A program made the position numbers and the translations under genes. Source: Ecdyonurus torrentis (Eukaryota; Arthropoda; Insecta; Ephemeroptera; Heptageniidae). Taken from it: a stretch of DNA of 64,000 bases. A model generated the notes under the pieces. It did no database searches. It worked only from the letters and a program-made list of their open reading frames with translations, and had not been told where the DNA came from. Positions 47,027-61,360 of the stretch are shown here, in pieces (within the stretch, counting starts at the first letter, position 1; every line of letters begins with the position of its first letter). Where the stretch lies: contig OX439135.1 of assembly GCA_949318235.1 (NCBI GenBank), positions 24,480,550 to 24,544,549 on the forward strand. The letters are read 5' to 3'.

Positions 47027-50000
47027 TTACTGTTTTCCATGACTGGCAGTAATGTGATTCTCCAGCTTGTGCAAAAAAATGTACGACTTATGACAAAACT
47101 TACATATATATTCACCATGGATCCCATGCTTGATATTTAAATGCATTGTATATTGTTTTTTATATGTACCACACTCAAACTTACATATCACACATTTATA
47201 TGGAACCTTACATTTTCTATCATGTATATATTGATTCAAATAATTTTTATTAAAATTTTGAATTGTGTGGCATTTTGGACATTCATATTCCATTATTTTT
47301 GAAAAATTTTTATCGTTATTAATTTTTTCTTTATTTTGTCCTTCTATAATTTCTTCAATTGCACTCTTTTCTTGTTTCTTAACTGAGACTGGGATATCAA
47401 GTACTTTAGCCTCACAGTTACACGCCTCTCTTCCATTGCTAACATGACTTTGCATATGTGTTTCTAACACTTGCTTATTGATCTGCATATTTTTACATAT
47501 ATCACATAAATAATATGTTTTGGATTTCAAAACATCTTTAAGAACTTGGTATTTATTAATCTTATTAATATGAGTTGTAATATGTTGTAAAAATGTGCTT
47601 CGACTACAGAAAGTTTGAAAACAAGTTTTACAAGAATATAATTTAGTATTTTTACGATGATTTTCTAGCAAGTCCATTGTATGATATATTTTAGTACAGG
47701 ATTTACATCGAAAATGTTGATTATTGATTTTTAAATGATCTAACAGTTGATTCTTAGTTTTAAAATCTAGCAAGCAAACATAACATCTATAAGGTTTATA
47801 TGGGTTGTGCCGAAGTAAATGAACTTTAAAACCTTTTTCAGCATAAAACAATCGGAAGCAATATTCACAGATGAACTTTGCATAATTGTGTTTTTTAGTT
47901 GTCGTTTTTTTATTTGATTTTTTGACAGTTTTCTTTTGAGGTTTTTTAATTGAAGAAGTTTCTGATTTTTTCTGATCATCAGAGTTTTCTAGCTCACAAA
48001 GTTCTTCATCTTTTATATCAATCATGTGGTCAAATATATTTTCATCTCGAAGTTCATAATTTTCATGGCATTTTGACGTTGAAGGAACAACATCTTCTCC
48101 TCTGGCTTTTTCAGTTTTAATATCAACATTATGATGAACTATTTGACAATTCTGAGACGTGACTGCTGAAGATGATAATATTTCTTCAGAATTACTCAAA
48201 ATAGTTTCATAATTTTCACCACTTAGGCCGAGATTTACATCCAGATGTTCATCTTGAAGATATTTTGAAGTTTGATTTTCAAATGTGTCTTTTAAATTTT
48301 TAGGTTCTTCTTTAATTGTTTGAATTGAGAGATTCTTCTTAACTGATTTCTGACGAATACTTTCTGTATTTTCTGCTAGAGGTAAACAAGTGTTTCTCAA
48401 GTGCAGAGCAATGTGCGACTGCAACAACATTTTAGAACTGAACACCTGATCACAGAAGCCACACTTGCAACTCTCTGCTGTATTGTCATCAATTTTGTGA
48501 GATTTGATATGCAACGTCAAGTTAGAAATACTGGACTCTAGCTGCTTACATATTGGACATTTATAAATATTTTTGTGATATTTGCCATAGTGGTTTGTCA
48601 ACTCTTTTAAATCAGAGAACTTGGACATTTTACAAAACTTGCAGCTCCACGTGATGTCTTTCAATTTCTGTACGTACTTTTGTAATTGCTCCACAGTTCT
48701 GAATACCTGACCACATTTCCCACATTTATGTGGAAACCTTTTACTGTTGACGTTAGGAATATCATGACAGTTAGAATTCAAGAAAGTTACGCAGTGGTCA
48801 CATATATTTTGGTTCTGTTTTTTAACTGATTTTGAAGAATTATTTAATTTTGGTACATTTTTAACTGGCATATTAGCTGAACTACTTGTATTTTCTAAGA
48901 CATCTGATGTTTTATTTAAATCTAATGGATCATTAAGTTGATTTGTACTATTTTCAAAATCTAAATTCATATTTTCACTTTTAATAAAAACAGATTCAAA
49001 ATTATGCAAAGTTTGATGTTGATTTTTTATAGCAAATTGTAAAACGAGGTGACCACTAATATGGTAAGCTAAGTTAATTTTGGTCATAAACATTTTTTTA
49101 CAAAAATCACACAAATAATAATTTCCATTCTTTGATAATTGCTGAATATCGATCATTATATTGGAATGACAAATCTGTTTATGTTTCCTACAATTTTCAA
49201 CTGTTTTTTCACATAAAGAACATTTGTTTCCTCTCGGACAATCATGTATTCTCTTATGTACTAATAGTAATTTATGATCTTCAAATGCCAGTTTACATAT
49301 TTTACATTGATATTGTTTATTCCTTATGTTTAGTTGACTTGTTTTCCTTCTATTCACATGAATTTCTTTTAAATGTGTTTTTAAGTAATGTTTATTTAAA
49401 TATACCAAACAGTGTGGGCATTGTTCTGTATTTTCTCTATTATTTTTAGGTAACAAGATATTTGCAACTCTTTGTTTATTAGCTTTAGTATGCTTCAACA
49501 TGTGAGTTTCTAACTTGTCTTTAGATACAAAAGTGCACCTGCAAATCTCACATATAAACACAGATGAATTGGCTTCATTTTCACAATTTTTGCCTATATT
49601 TGTATGCACTTGCGTCATATGACATTTTAAAGTCTCTAAATGTGTAAAATTTTCATAGCAATACAAACATTGATAGCTCTTATTTACTTTGCTGTTTTTG
49701 TGAACTTTAGCTAAGTGTTTCTTAAAATTCAGCACAGAGTTAAATGACTTTTCACATTCGCTACATTTATGTAAGTGTTCTATATATTTTGATGAACGTG
49801 TTTTTTTAAGGTTATGTTTAATTTTTAAATGATTCTCTAAACTTTTTCTTAGTTTAAATTTCTTAAAACAAAACTGACATTTGTATTTATTTAAACAACG
49901 ATGTAAGTTTAATTCTGATAAATTTGAGAATCTTTTTTGACATTTTGAACATCGACGAACAATTTCATTAGTACTGATAACGTTTAGCATTGTTGGTATG

Positions 50001-50878
50001 TTAATTGAAGATGTTTCTTTGATTTCACTTTTGGCAACATTTACGGTGTTTTCCACAGTAGTTGTCACAACTGAAGTTGCCTTGTAGCCAATTATTGCAG
50101 GATCAAATGATTGATAGGCAATATCAAGTGTTGGAACCTTATTTGACATTTCATTGTTACTAACAAAATCACCGTTATTTTGATCACTGTTCACATGTTC
50201 AGTTCCGGTAATTTTAATTTCTTCATTATGCGCATAATCTACATGAGCCACTAATGATTTGGAATCAATAAATTTCTCAGCACAATATTGACAATTATTA
50301 GCAAGAATTAAGCTCTCGTCAGAGGCAGATGTAGCGCAAAATTTTGGAGGGAGCGATTTCTTATTCTGCAATGTTAATGTCGGGGGGTAGCAGGTGGTGG
50401 GTGGTAATACCTCTAATGTATTTTGTACGTCCCCACTCTTGCTCTGCCCCTGGTTCCCATTAGGTTTTACAGTACAGGTAATTTTCTTTACATTTTCATG
50501 TTTCTTGACGTGCAACCTAAGTTTGTCTTCATTTAAAAATGACTTTGAACAAGTTTCACATTTCAAAATTGTAACTTTAGTTTTCTTGTGTGTGATAACG
50601 TGTTTGTTGTAGGTTTTTGACGAAGTGAACGTCAGACTACAAGATTTTTTAGGACAAGTAAATACTTTGACATTGTTGACAGTTGTGGGGATGTGAGCCT
50701 GCTTGACGTGAGTGTCCAACAATGGCTTGCTCTCAAAGTGTCTGTTGCAATAATGACAAGATAGCTGCTTACTGCTGCCAGAGTGACAAGAGCTGACGTG
50801 ACGAGCCACAGAAACCTCAGAGGTGAACTTCAGTGCACAATATTGACACGGAAAACACTGGAATTGCTTGGCTGACAT
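47027..50878 (-). CDS. Multi-C2H2 zinc-finger protein, about 25 fingers
   Basis: A single coding exon gives 1283 aa from the ATG at 50878 (MSAKQFQCF). An upstream frame extension exists, but an acceptor (gttttcag) at 50967-50968 suggests that the DNA before the ATG is 5' untranslated. About 25 C2H2 or C2H2-like fingers fall in three groups: residues about 10-190, 330-690 and 710-830, then 1040-1283. There are no KRAB, ZAD or THAP domains, and linkers are not the TGEKP type. The last group is followed directly by the stop codon. It is a paralogue of the THAP gene (shared finger order, FDPAIIGYKATS against LDPAIYGYKATS, and a nearly identical block at 710-830) and of the gene at 63542. It is probably a nuclear DNA- or RNA-binding protein; ligand unknown. 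The MITE at 50990 sits 22 bases upstream of the exon. Confidence 0.9.
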   Translation of the reverse strand: MSAKQFQCFPCQYCALKFTSEVSVARHVSSCHSGSSKQLSCHYCNRHFESKPLLDTHVKQAHIPTTVNNVKVFTCPKKSCSLTFTSSKTYNKHVITHKKTKVTILKCETCSKSFLNEDKLRLHVKKHENVKKITCTVKPNGNQGQSKSGDVQNTLEVLPPTTCYPPTLTLQNKKSLPPKFCATSASDESLILANNCQYCAEKFIDSKSLVAHVDYAHNEEIKITGTEHVNSDQNNGDFVSNNEMSNKVPTLDIAYQSFDPAIIGYKATSVVTTTVENTVNVAKSEIKETSSINIPTMLNVISTNEIVRRCSKCQKRFSNLSELNLHRCLNKYKCQFCFKKFKLRKSLENHLKIKHNLKKTRSSKYIEHLHKCSECEKSFNSVLNFKKHLAKVHKNSKVNKSYQCLYCYENFTHLETLKCHMTQVHTNIGKNCENEANSSVFICEICRCTFVSKDKLETHMLKHTKANKQRVANILLPKNNRENTEQCPHCLVYLNKHYLKTHLKEIHVNRRKTSQLNIRNKQYQCKICKLAFEDHKLLLVHKRIHDCPRGNKCSLCEKTVENCRKHKQICHSNIMIDIQQLSKNGNYYLCDFCKKMFMTKINLAYHISGHLVLQFAIKNQHQTLHNFESVFIKSENMNLDFENSTNQLNDPLDLNKTSDVLENTSSSANMPVKNVPKLNNSSKSVKKQNQNICDHCVTFLNSNCHDIPNVNSKRFPHKCGKCGQVFRTVEQLQKYVQKLKDITWSCKFCKMSKFSDLKELTNHYGKYHKNIYKCPICKQLESSISNLTLHIKSHKIDDNTAESCKCGFCDQVFSSKMLLQSHIALHLRNTCLPLAENTESIRQKSVKKNLSIQTIKEEPKNLKDTFENQTSKYLQDEHLDVNLGLSGENYETILSNSEEILSSSAVTSQNCQIVHHNVDIKTEKARGEDVVPSTSKCHENYELRDENIFDHMIDIKDEELCELENSDDQKKSETSSIKKPQKKTVKKSNKKTTTKKHNYAKFICEYCFRLFYAEKGFKVHLLRHNPYKPYRCYVCLLDFKTKNQLLDHLKINNQHFRCKSCTKIYHTMDLLENHRKNTKLYSCKTCFQTFCSRSTFLQHITTHINKINKYQVLKDVLKSKTYYLCDICKNMQINKQVLETHMQSHVSNGREACNCEAKVLDIPVSVKKQEKSAIEEIIEGQNKEKINNDKNFSKIMEYECPKCHTIQNFNKNYLNQYIHDRKCKVPYKCVICKFECGTYKKQYTMHLNIKHGIHGEYICKFCHKSYIFLHKLENHITASHGKQ

Positions 50879-50989
50879 TATTACCTTCCTAACTGTGTGT
50901 GTGTAATACCTGTACTTAGAGATCGTCGTACAGGAATATAAGAGGTCTCGTACAGGAGTTGCAGATCTGAAAACATAAAACATTTGCAA

Positions 50990-51336
50990 TTAAAGCCATA
51001 CGCCACATAAAACATGTGCTTTTTAATGACTGAACACAAATTGGGATCTACAAATTTGATGACAATTTTTACCAGCATGTTAATGTAGCCCCACAAGAGA
51101 GAGAGTGAAAATACTGTAAAGCATGCAATTTAAGTGACTATTCATGTTTATGATGTCAGAAACATGTAAAAATTAGTATGAAAATGTTGTGCGGGTTGTA
51201 TACTCTACATCGAAATATTCTGATCACTGCTACGGAGCTACATTTGGGTTTTGAGACAAACTAAAGTTATTTATGTAAGTTTAATCAAGTGTTTGTGATA
51301 CAAATACTTATGTTTTTCTCTGGTCTATTCCTTTAA
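50990..51336 (+). repeat. MITE family B, copy 3, beside the C2H2 exon
   Basis: 347 bp with TTAA at both ends and well-kept termini (AAAGCCATACGCC / GGTCTATTCCTTT). A partial duplicate of the flanking gene DNA at 52118 lacks it, which gives a related empty site. Confidence 0.85.
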
Positions 51337-51454
51337 ATGATTTTGCCTAGAAGTGAAAACAATATTTTATAAACACAAAGCATATGATACTTGTTAAGTG
51401 TTTGTATTCATATGTCTTGTATGGCAAAATTGTAAAACAAAAACTCACAAACTT

Positions 51455-51570
51455 TATGATGACATTTGAAAGTTAACAGTAACAGCTACCTATGATAAAA
51501 TTTTCAGAACCCGTGACCATAAGATAAGAGAGAAAATAAATTATGAAATTAACATGGGCTTTTATGGGAC

Positions 51571-51613
<43 letters not shown>

Positions 51614-51648
51614 AAAATCATAATTTAAAATCTAGCATGGTAACCTTG

Positions 51649-51692
<44 letters not shown>

Positions 51693-51798
51693 TTTTTGAA
51701 GTTACCTTTTCCTAATGTATCACTGTGCAAAATTTCAGACTTTTCTTTCTTTACAATTTTTTAGTCAAATCCCGCAGTACATGATTTCCCGCCTTAAT
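51455..51798 (-). repeat. Repeat family E, copy 4, with internal poly-A and poly-T
   Basis: Inverted copy, from 'aagttaacagtaacagctac' to 'tttcccgccttaa'. Homopolymers at about 51580-51608 and 51651-51689 flank 'tctagcatggtaac', at the position of expansions in other copies. Confidence 0.75.
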
Positions 51799-51801
51799 AA
51801 C

Positions 51802-52117
51802 TTAAAGGCGTAGAACACCTTGAACAAAAAAGTTGCATAATATCCTAACAAACCTGAAAATCAACGTTGATTTGACCGGAGTCATTGATTTCTAATTTAT
51901 TTTCCATTCACCAAATGCCGCTGCCAGTCACTGACGTCACAGCTTGCCCGGTTTACTTGCGCGTGGACCAGGCGAGCTGTGACGTCAGTGACCGGCACAG
52001 GCATTTTGTGAATGGAAAATAAATTAGAAATCAATGACTCCGGCCAAATCAATTTTGATTTTCAGGTTTGTTAAGATATTACGCAACTTTTTTGTTCAAG
52101 GTGTCCTACGCCTTTAA
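51802..52117. repeat. TTAA-ended foldback family A, copy 4
   Basis: 316 bp, TTAAAGGCGTAGAACACCTT to AAGGTGTCCTACGCCTTTAA. Arms are nearly perfect complements with TGACGTCA in each arm. It abuts the duplicated gene fragment at 52118. Confidence 0.85.
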
Positions 52118-52340
52118 TAACTAAACCTTGGAGGTGAATTTCAGTGCACAATATTTATATATGCAAAACACTGGAATTGCTTTTTGGTCACAAATGACAT
52201 TTTAAAATTACCTTGCTAACTAACAATTACTTTGTAGAGTTTATTTGTCTTACAGGAAGGCGAGTTCTTGTACAGGAATGTTGTACAATGTTGAGTTATT
52301 GCAGACCTGAAAACATAAACAATACGCAATTTAAAGATTT
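52118..52340 (-). pseudogene. Decayed duplicate of the 5' end of the C2H2 gene
   Basis: It aligns with 50810-51000 through the first ~20 codons, the 5' untranslated part, the acceptor (gttttcag) and the intron up to 'gcaa-ttaaa'. The corresponding start reads ATG TCA..., then KQFQCF as in the gene, but with extra codons and a stop soon after. It cannot encode a finger. It documents a local duplication of this gene's start, about 1.2 kb upstream. Confidence 0.75.
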
Positions 52341-52589
52341 TACCCAATATACTGCAACTTTTCAACTCATTACAAATAACAACAGAAAATTAAAGATTTT
52401 GATGTAGTGGAAAATATATGTATTGTGTATCTAGTTTTTTGTTACGTTAAACAAAATTTGAATATATATTATTTTTACATGAAGCAAAATATATACATAT
52501 GGTTTAGGAACAGAATTATTTTTGACTGTAGGAGATTGCGGAAATAAAGAATTTTTTTAATTTTTAATTTTTGATGCGTCGGTACTTTG

Positions 52590-53315
52590 ATATGTATGTG
52601 TTGGCAACCATTGCCGAATTCGCTCATTGGCCGAAATAGGTCACCACGTCGCAGCGTGGCAATGCAATTTTGCCAAGATCCGAAATTCAGCACTTGTGCA
52701 TCGTAATGTTGACCATAGACAATTTTTTTGGTCAAATTTAATAAGAAATCATTTTTATAAATTTATAAATATTTTAATTAACTGAAAACCCACAGTAGAT
52801 GGTACAGTAGTCCATCTCCTATAGCGGGAATGTCAGATCGAATGCGCGCCATAATTCCAACTGGGTGAAGGTGACAGAACTAGAAGCCGTAATTTGAAGT
52901 AATGTTACGTGTAGTTCTGACAACTTCACCCAGTCGGATTTATGGCGCGCATTCGATCTGACATTCCCGCTATAGGAGATGGACTACTGTATAATATACT
53001 GTGCTGAAAACCATAATACATAAAATGATGTGTTATAATAATAAAAAAATATATGATATTATTCATACTTATACCGAATATCGTAACCTGTGTATTAAAC
53101 ATTTTGACCACGCTGCAGCGTGGCAATTATTAAAAACCACTCCACGAACTGGCTAAAATGTATTTGCCGAAAATTTGGCATTTGTTAAAAGCCACTCCGC
53201 AACGTGGTCAAAATTACGATGCATTTCGGATCTTGGCAAAAATGCATTGCCACGCCGCGACGTGGTCAATTATTTTGGCCAATGAGCGAATTCGGCAATG
53301 GTTGCCAACATATGC
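52590..53315. repeat. Foldback element with a nested TA-flanked MITE
   Basis: 'ggcaaccattgccgaattcg' near 52602 pairs with 'cgaattcggcaatggttgcc' near 53307, and further in 'ttgccaagatccgaaat' pairs with its complement. The interior has repeats of 'gccactccgcaacgtgg' type. It is interrupted by the element at 52805-52989. Confidence 0.75.
52805..52989. repeat. TA-flanked MITE with long perfect ends
   Basis: 185 bp. More than 35 bp at each end are exact complements, beginning CAGTAGTCCATCTCCTATAG, flanked by TA. It is probably a Tc1/mariner-type MITE, and young by its perfect ends. Confidence 0.85.
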
Positions 53316-53333
53316 ATGTACTATATAAATGAT

Positions 53334-53443
53334 AATGCTGTTTGTAAACCCTGTTTTCTGCTCCTAAAATGACGATCAACATTGGTTATTTAAATGGAAT
53401 GCGCATTTTTTGGTGCAAGAGAACAGGGTTTACGAACAACATT
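53334..53443. repeat. Short foldback family H, copy 3 (first of a triplet)
   Basis: 'atgctgtttgtaaaccctgt' to 'aacagggtttacgaacaaca'. Its interior is inverted relative to the next copy. Confidence 0.85.
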
Positions 53444-53444
53444 A

Positions 53445-53553
53445 ATGCTGTTCGTAAACCCTGTTCTCTTGCACCAAAAAATACGCATTCCATTTGAATA
53501 ACTAAAGTTGGTCGTCATTTTAGGAGCATAGAACAGGGTTTACAAACAGCATT
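53445..53553. repeat. Short foldback family H, copy 4 (second of a triplet)
   Basis: 'aatgctgttcgtaaaccctg' to 'aacagggtttacaaacagca', one or two bases after the previous copy; interior 'caaaaaatacgcattccatt'. Confidence 0.85.
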
Positions 53554-53584
53554 ATTGGTTACTCAAATGGAATGCAAACAACAA

Positions 53585-53696
53585 TAGTGTTGTTTGTAAA
53601 CCCTGTTCTCTTGCACCAAAAAATGCGCAATACATTTGTTTAACCATAGGTGATCGTCATTTTACTAGCAGAAAACAGGGTTTACAAACAGCATTA
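53585..53696. repeat. Short foldback family H, copy 5 (third of a triplet)
   Basis: 'gtgttgtttgtaaaccctgt' to 'acagggtttacaaacagcat', about 30 bases after copy 4. Confidence 0.85.
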
Positions 53697-54600
53697 CTAA
53701 TGTTATATTGAATTCAAATTACAATATCATTTAAATACGTATGTACCGAAATGAAATGAATAACTTGCAATCTTATAGTGATGCATTTCAATCTGTAGTT
53801 GTGCAAGTTTTTATTTCTGTGCGTTCTGTACATACATACATATTTTGTTTGTTTTTATATTAGCATTTAGCATCTATCATAGTACGTTGAAAATTCCATG
53901 GTGAAACCTAATACAAGTGTAATTTATTGCATTTGATTATAGGAGAGTGATGGAAATTATATTTTGAATTTGAGATGCAACAAAAACTGTCTATCTGACG
54001 CACCCTTTTCTTCTTTGACTACCACCAAGGTCCATATAATAAAGAGGTACATAGAGCGCAGCACAAAACTCGCGCAGTTAATTTTATTTTCTGATCGATG
54101 TGTACTTGATTCTAAGCCAATACAAATCCGTTCACCAGTTACGTCACTGATAAGGTGAATAAAAATACCAAAAAATACACCCGGTGATATGACGTCTTTG
54201 GTGAATTCTTTTAAGCTGCGCGACCTTGGCTAAAACTTTTTCCGGAGCATCTAACCTCTTATATGTATGCCACGACGTTTCTCTCACACAAAATATATGC
54301 ATATGCTTTTAGCATTTTATTATATACATACATACATAGTTTCAACTGATATATGTACATACTATAGTAATTTACTGACATTTTTAGCTATGTATAAATA
54401 AGATAAAAGTAGGAACTTTATACTTCTATAGTATTTTAAATTTTAACTTCAAACGTGCAAATGGACGTTGGGAAGAAAGTTCGTACATACATACGTCCTG
54501 TAGACATCAACTAACTGGAAAATTATTAAAATTTGATCATTATAAATTATTGATACTTACTTAAATATGTATATAAATTGTGTACTCTGCTTTATCGGCA
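53697..54600. other. Gene-free stretch
   Basis: I see no gene. The DNA near 53730-53850 ('accgaaatgaaatgaataac', 'gttgtgcaagtttttat') resembles unique DNA near 13290-13360 ('accgacatgaattgaataac', 'gttgtgcaggttttt'), which hints at another old repeat. Confidence 0.5.
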
Positions 54601-54657
54601 GTATTTCACGTTAAATGTGCAAAAACGTCATCGTAATAGTCCTCTTCTAGAAAATCT

Positions 54658-54726
54658 GTTTACGGTTTTTAAATTCAGCTGTTCACAGTGTTGCCAACAA
54701 AACAGAATTTCTCTGATTTTAGTAAG
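54658..54726 (-). promoter_or_regulatory. Predicted noncoding first exon and promoter of the C2H2 gene
   Basis: On the minus strand: CTTACTAAAATCAG, then TTTTGTTGGCAAC, then donor GTAAAC (54658-54663). The same words lie, in order, upstream of the THAP gene (45186-45292). The following minus-strand DNA also matches ('gatgacgttt' against 'gatgacgtat'). Spliced to the acceptor at 50968 this would give a 3.7-kb 5' intron. Inference from sequence only. Confidence 0.4.
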
Positions 54727-54808
54727 TTTTTACTACAAAATTGATTTCCACCATGTTGGCTGCCCTGCACATTCAGCTGTATTATGTAAACATGGTAAAT
54801 TTAAAGAT

Positions 54809-54930
54809 TTTTTTTTTTTTTTCAAAATTCAAAAATTCTTTATTTCCACTCTCCTACAATCAAACATAATAAATTACATTTGTATAAGGTTTTACATGGA
54901 ATTGTCAACTTACTTACTATGTTACATACT
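54809..54930 (-). mobile_element. Possible inverted 3' end of a LINE
   Basis: A poly-T run followed by 'aaaattctttatttccactc' looks like an inverted 3' end of a LINE. It could belong with the reverse transcriptase fragment at 55129, but the orientations differ. Confidence 0.35.
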
Positions 54931-54933
54931 AAT

Positions 54934-55096
54934 TGACCTATAAAGGGGCAAGTCATCTCGAGGCCGGCTCCAAGCAATATCGTCCACACCCGCCTCCGTA
55001 TTCGATTACTACGCATACGTAGGTTGTCGAAATGGAGGCGGGTGTGACCGAAGCAGCCTAAAGCTAGCCCCGAGACGCCTGCTCCCCCATAAGTCA
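54934..55096. repeat. Foldback family C, diverged copy 4
   Basis: 'tgacctataaaggggcaagt' to 'gctcccccataagtca', with 'cacacccgcctccgtattcg' paired to 'gaaatggaggcgggtgtg'. Same layout and length (163 bp) as family C but with many changes, so perhaps a sister family. Confidence 0.6.
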
Positions 55097-55128
55097 ATGT
55101 TGAATGTACGGAGAATCTTAAATTAAAT

Positions 55129-55722
55129 TTGCCTAAAGAAAAAGATCAACAAAATATGTATGAAAATGTAAAATATATTGAAAAAACTCTATTTTTATTT
55201 GCAGTTACAAACTCCGAGGTACTTTCATTCTTAAAACAACTAAAAAATAAAAAATCCAGTGGCTTTGATGAAATTTCTGATTGTCTACTTAAATTTTGTT
55301 GTAACGAAGTCACTGAAGTTTTAACATTTCTTATCAATAAATCCTTTGAAAGTGGTATCTTTCCAGAAATGCTCAAACTTGCAATCATAAAACCATTATT
55401 TAAAAAAGGAGACCGTAAGGATCTAAATAATTACAGGCCTGTAAGTTTATTATCTGTTTTTTCAAAAATTTTTGAACAGGCATATCTCAGTAGATTATTA
55501 TCATTTCTGGAAAGACATAAAATATTTTCACAATTTCAACATGGTTTCAGAAAAAAATATTGCACTGAAACCGCTATCTTTGAATTAGTAGATGCTTTGC
55601 TAGAAAGCATTGACAAAAAGGCAAAAACAATAGGTATGTTCCTGGATCTGTCCAAAGCATTTGACATGGTAGATCCAGAAATCTTATTACTGGTTATTAT
55701 TGGTTACTGTAAAATTAGTTAA
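55129..55722 (+). pseudogene. Fragment of LINE reverse transcriptase
   Basis: About 190 codons match the first part of a non-LTR reverse transcriptase: 'KKSSGFDEIS', 'IIKPLFKKGDRKDLNNYRPV', 'QHGFRKKYCTETAIFELVD' and the first catalytic motif 'MFLDLSKAFDMVDPEILL'. The frame stops soon after, before the Y-x-DD motif, and no endonuclease lies upstream. So both ends are missing. It looks jockey/CR1-like. The frame that remains is open, suggesting a fairly recent fragment. Confidence 0.85.
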
Positions 55723-56166
55723 AATTAAATATAATTTAACAATATTAGCAATATTTAACAAATTAAATACTAATTTGATAACTTAATCAGATGGTTAAAT
55801 ATATAAGCTTTACGTATTACCTGAAGTAACGCGTCGTTTTTGTAGAAAACGTTGACACATGTTGCTTTTGTGATATAACATCGTTATCACTTCTGTAAAC
55901 TATTTATTTATTTGTGTACGTATGTGTGAATGTACCTATTTGGTTATTATGAATGTCGTTTTACTGCGTTTTACCTTGTAAAGACGTTAATAATACAAGT
56001 TATTTTCAAATGCCTTTTGGTATCAAAGAATTGCAGTTGTCGTTTATTTTAGAGTCAATATAATAAGGCGCAGATTTGCTTGTTTTCATACATACGATTT
56101 GAATAACGTGTGTATGTATATACAGCGACTTTTTTGTTATTAAGAATGGGACGCAAAGGATTTTAC

Positions 56167-56645
56167 GTATTTGTACCGCACCAAAACGAGTTGATGAATA
56201 ACAATGAGAGAGGTGTTCACTGTTGCACTTCTCCGTCTTTTACTTGACTTGTATCAAAGCAGGCTCGGACTGGCCATAAGAGCAAGTCCACAATTGCGGG
56301 CGTGCCCCCCCCCCCCCTTGTTTGAAGGCCCCTAAGGCCCAAAAAGGGGCGTAACTAGGGTGTTACGCCCGCTTTTTGGGGCCCCTAAAGAGGATGTTAC
56401 ACCCCTTTTGCGGACGAGGCCCCTTGATTGCCAGTCCGACCCTGTATCAAAGCACACCAAAACATGCTCGCCCACCCATTGTTCCTTCTCTCTAGTTTGT
56501 ATGATGTTAACTCATCGCCTAAGTCAACTCGTTTCCTATGTCTTCACCAATGTGATCATCCCAATATGATAGAAGTCAAGTAAAAGGTGAAGAACCTCTC
56601 TTATTGTTATGCATCAAATCGTATTGGTGCTCGGGTAAAAATACT
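56167..56645. repeat. Foldback element interrupted by a hAT MITE
   Basis: 'ataacaatgagagaggtgtt' near 56199 pairs with 'aacctctcttattgttat' near 56592, and 'cttttacttgactt' with 'aagtcaagtaaaag'. Outer words 'accgcaccaaaacgagt' and 'cgtattggtgctcgggt' continue the pairing. The left arm is split at 56260-56444. Confidence 0.65.
56260..56444. mobile_element. hAT-type MITE with 8-bp duplication TATCAAAG
   Basis: 185 bp, inverted ends CAGGCTCGGACTGGC and GCCAGTCCGACCCTG, flanked by TATCAAAG on both sides (56252-56259, 56445-56452). Eight-base duplications and CAGGG-type ends fit hAT elements. The interior is GC-rich with a C run. Confidence 0.85.
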
Positions 56646-56784
56646 TTTGTTTCTCATACTTAAAATGCCTTGCTGTACATACAAAATCGTCGACACTGGT
56701 AACCTGACATAATAATAAAAATTAACATTGGTATATCACTTAACAGTACATTACTAATAAGTTAATTTGTATGTTTTCAGCACA

Positions 56785-61123
<4,339 letters not shown>

Positions 61124-61360
61124 AGTGAGTATTAGACTATTTGACACTTATTACCTAGGCATTATAGTGCTCACAGAGTTGGAGCAAAACTTGTTTTAAA
61201 ACTATGTACACTTTTGTTTGTTTTTGAAAATCAAAGTTAAAGAAAAAAAAAACTATCGTTATCTTAATTACATATTTTGATATTACTGTCCTGTAAAACA
61301 TAAATACAAGCAGGTATTTTATCTTTGGATTTAGAAACTGTATAGATAAATGGCATCTGC

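Noticed and set aside
49132..49449. Plus-strand hydrophobic frame of 105 aa
   Set aside because: It is antisense to the C2H2 gene; its Phe/Tyr/Leu-rich content mirrors Lys/Glu/His-rich coding DNA.
50879..50989. N-terminal extension of the C2H2 gene upstream of MSAKQF
   Set aside because: An acceptor falls at 50967, the extension has no conservation with the paralogue at 63542, and that paralogue starts at the equivalent MS.
54578..54943. 121-aa plus-strand frame
   Set aside because: It is cysteine- and phenylalanine-rich but has no domain; it crosses a poly-T run and overlaps the predicted first exon on the other strand.
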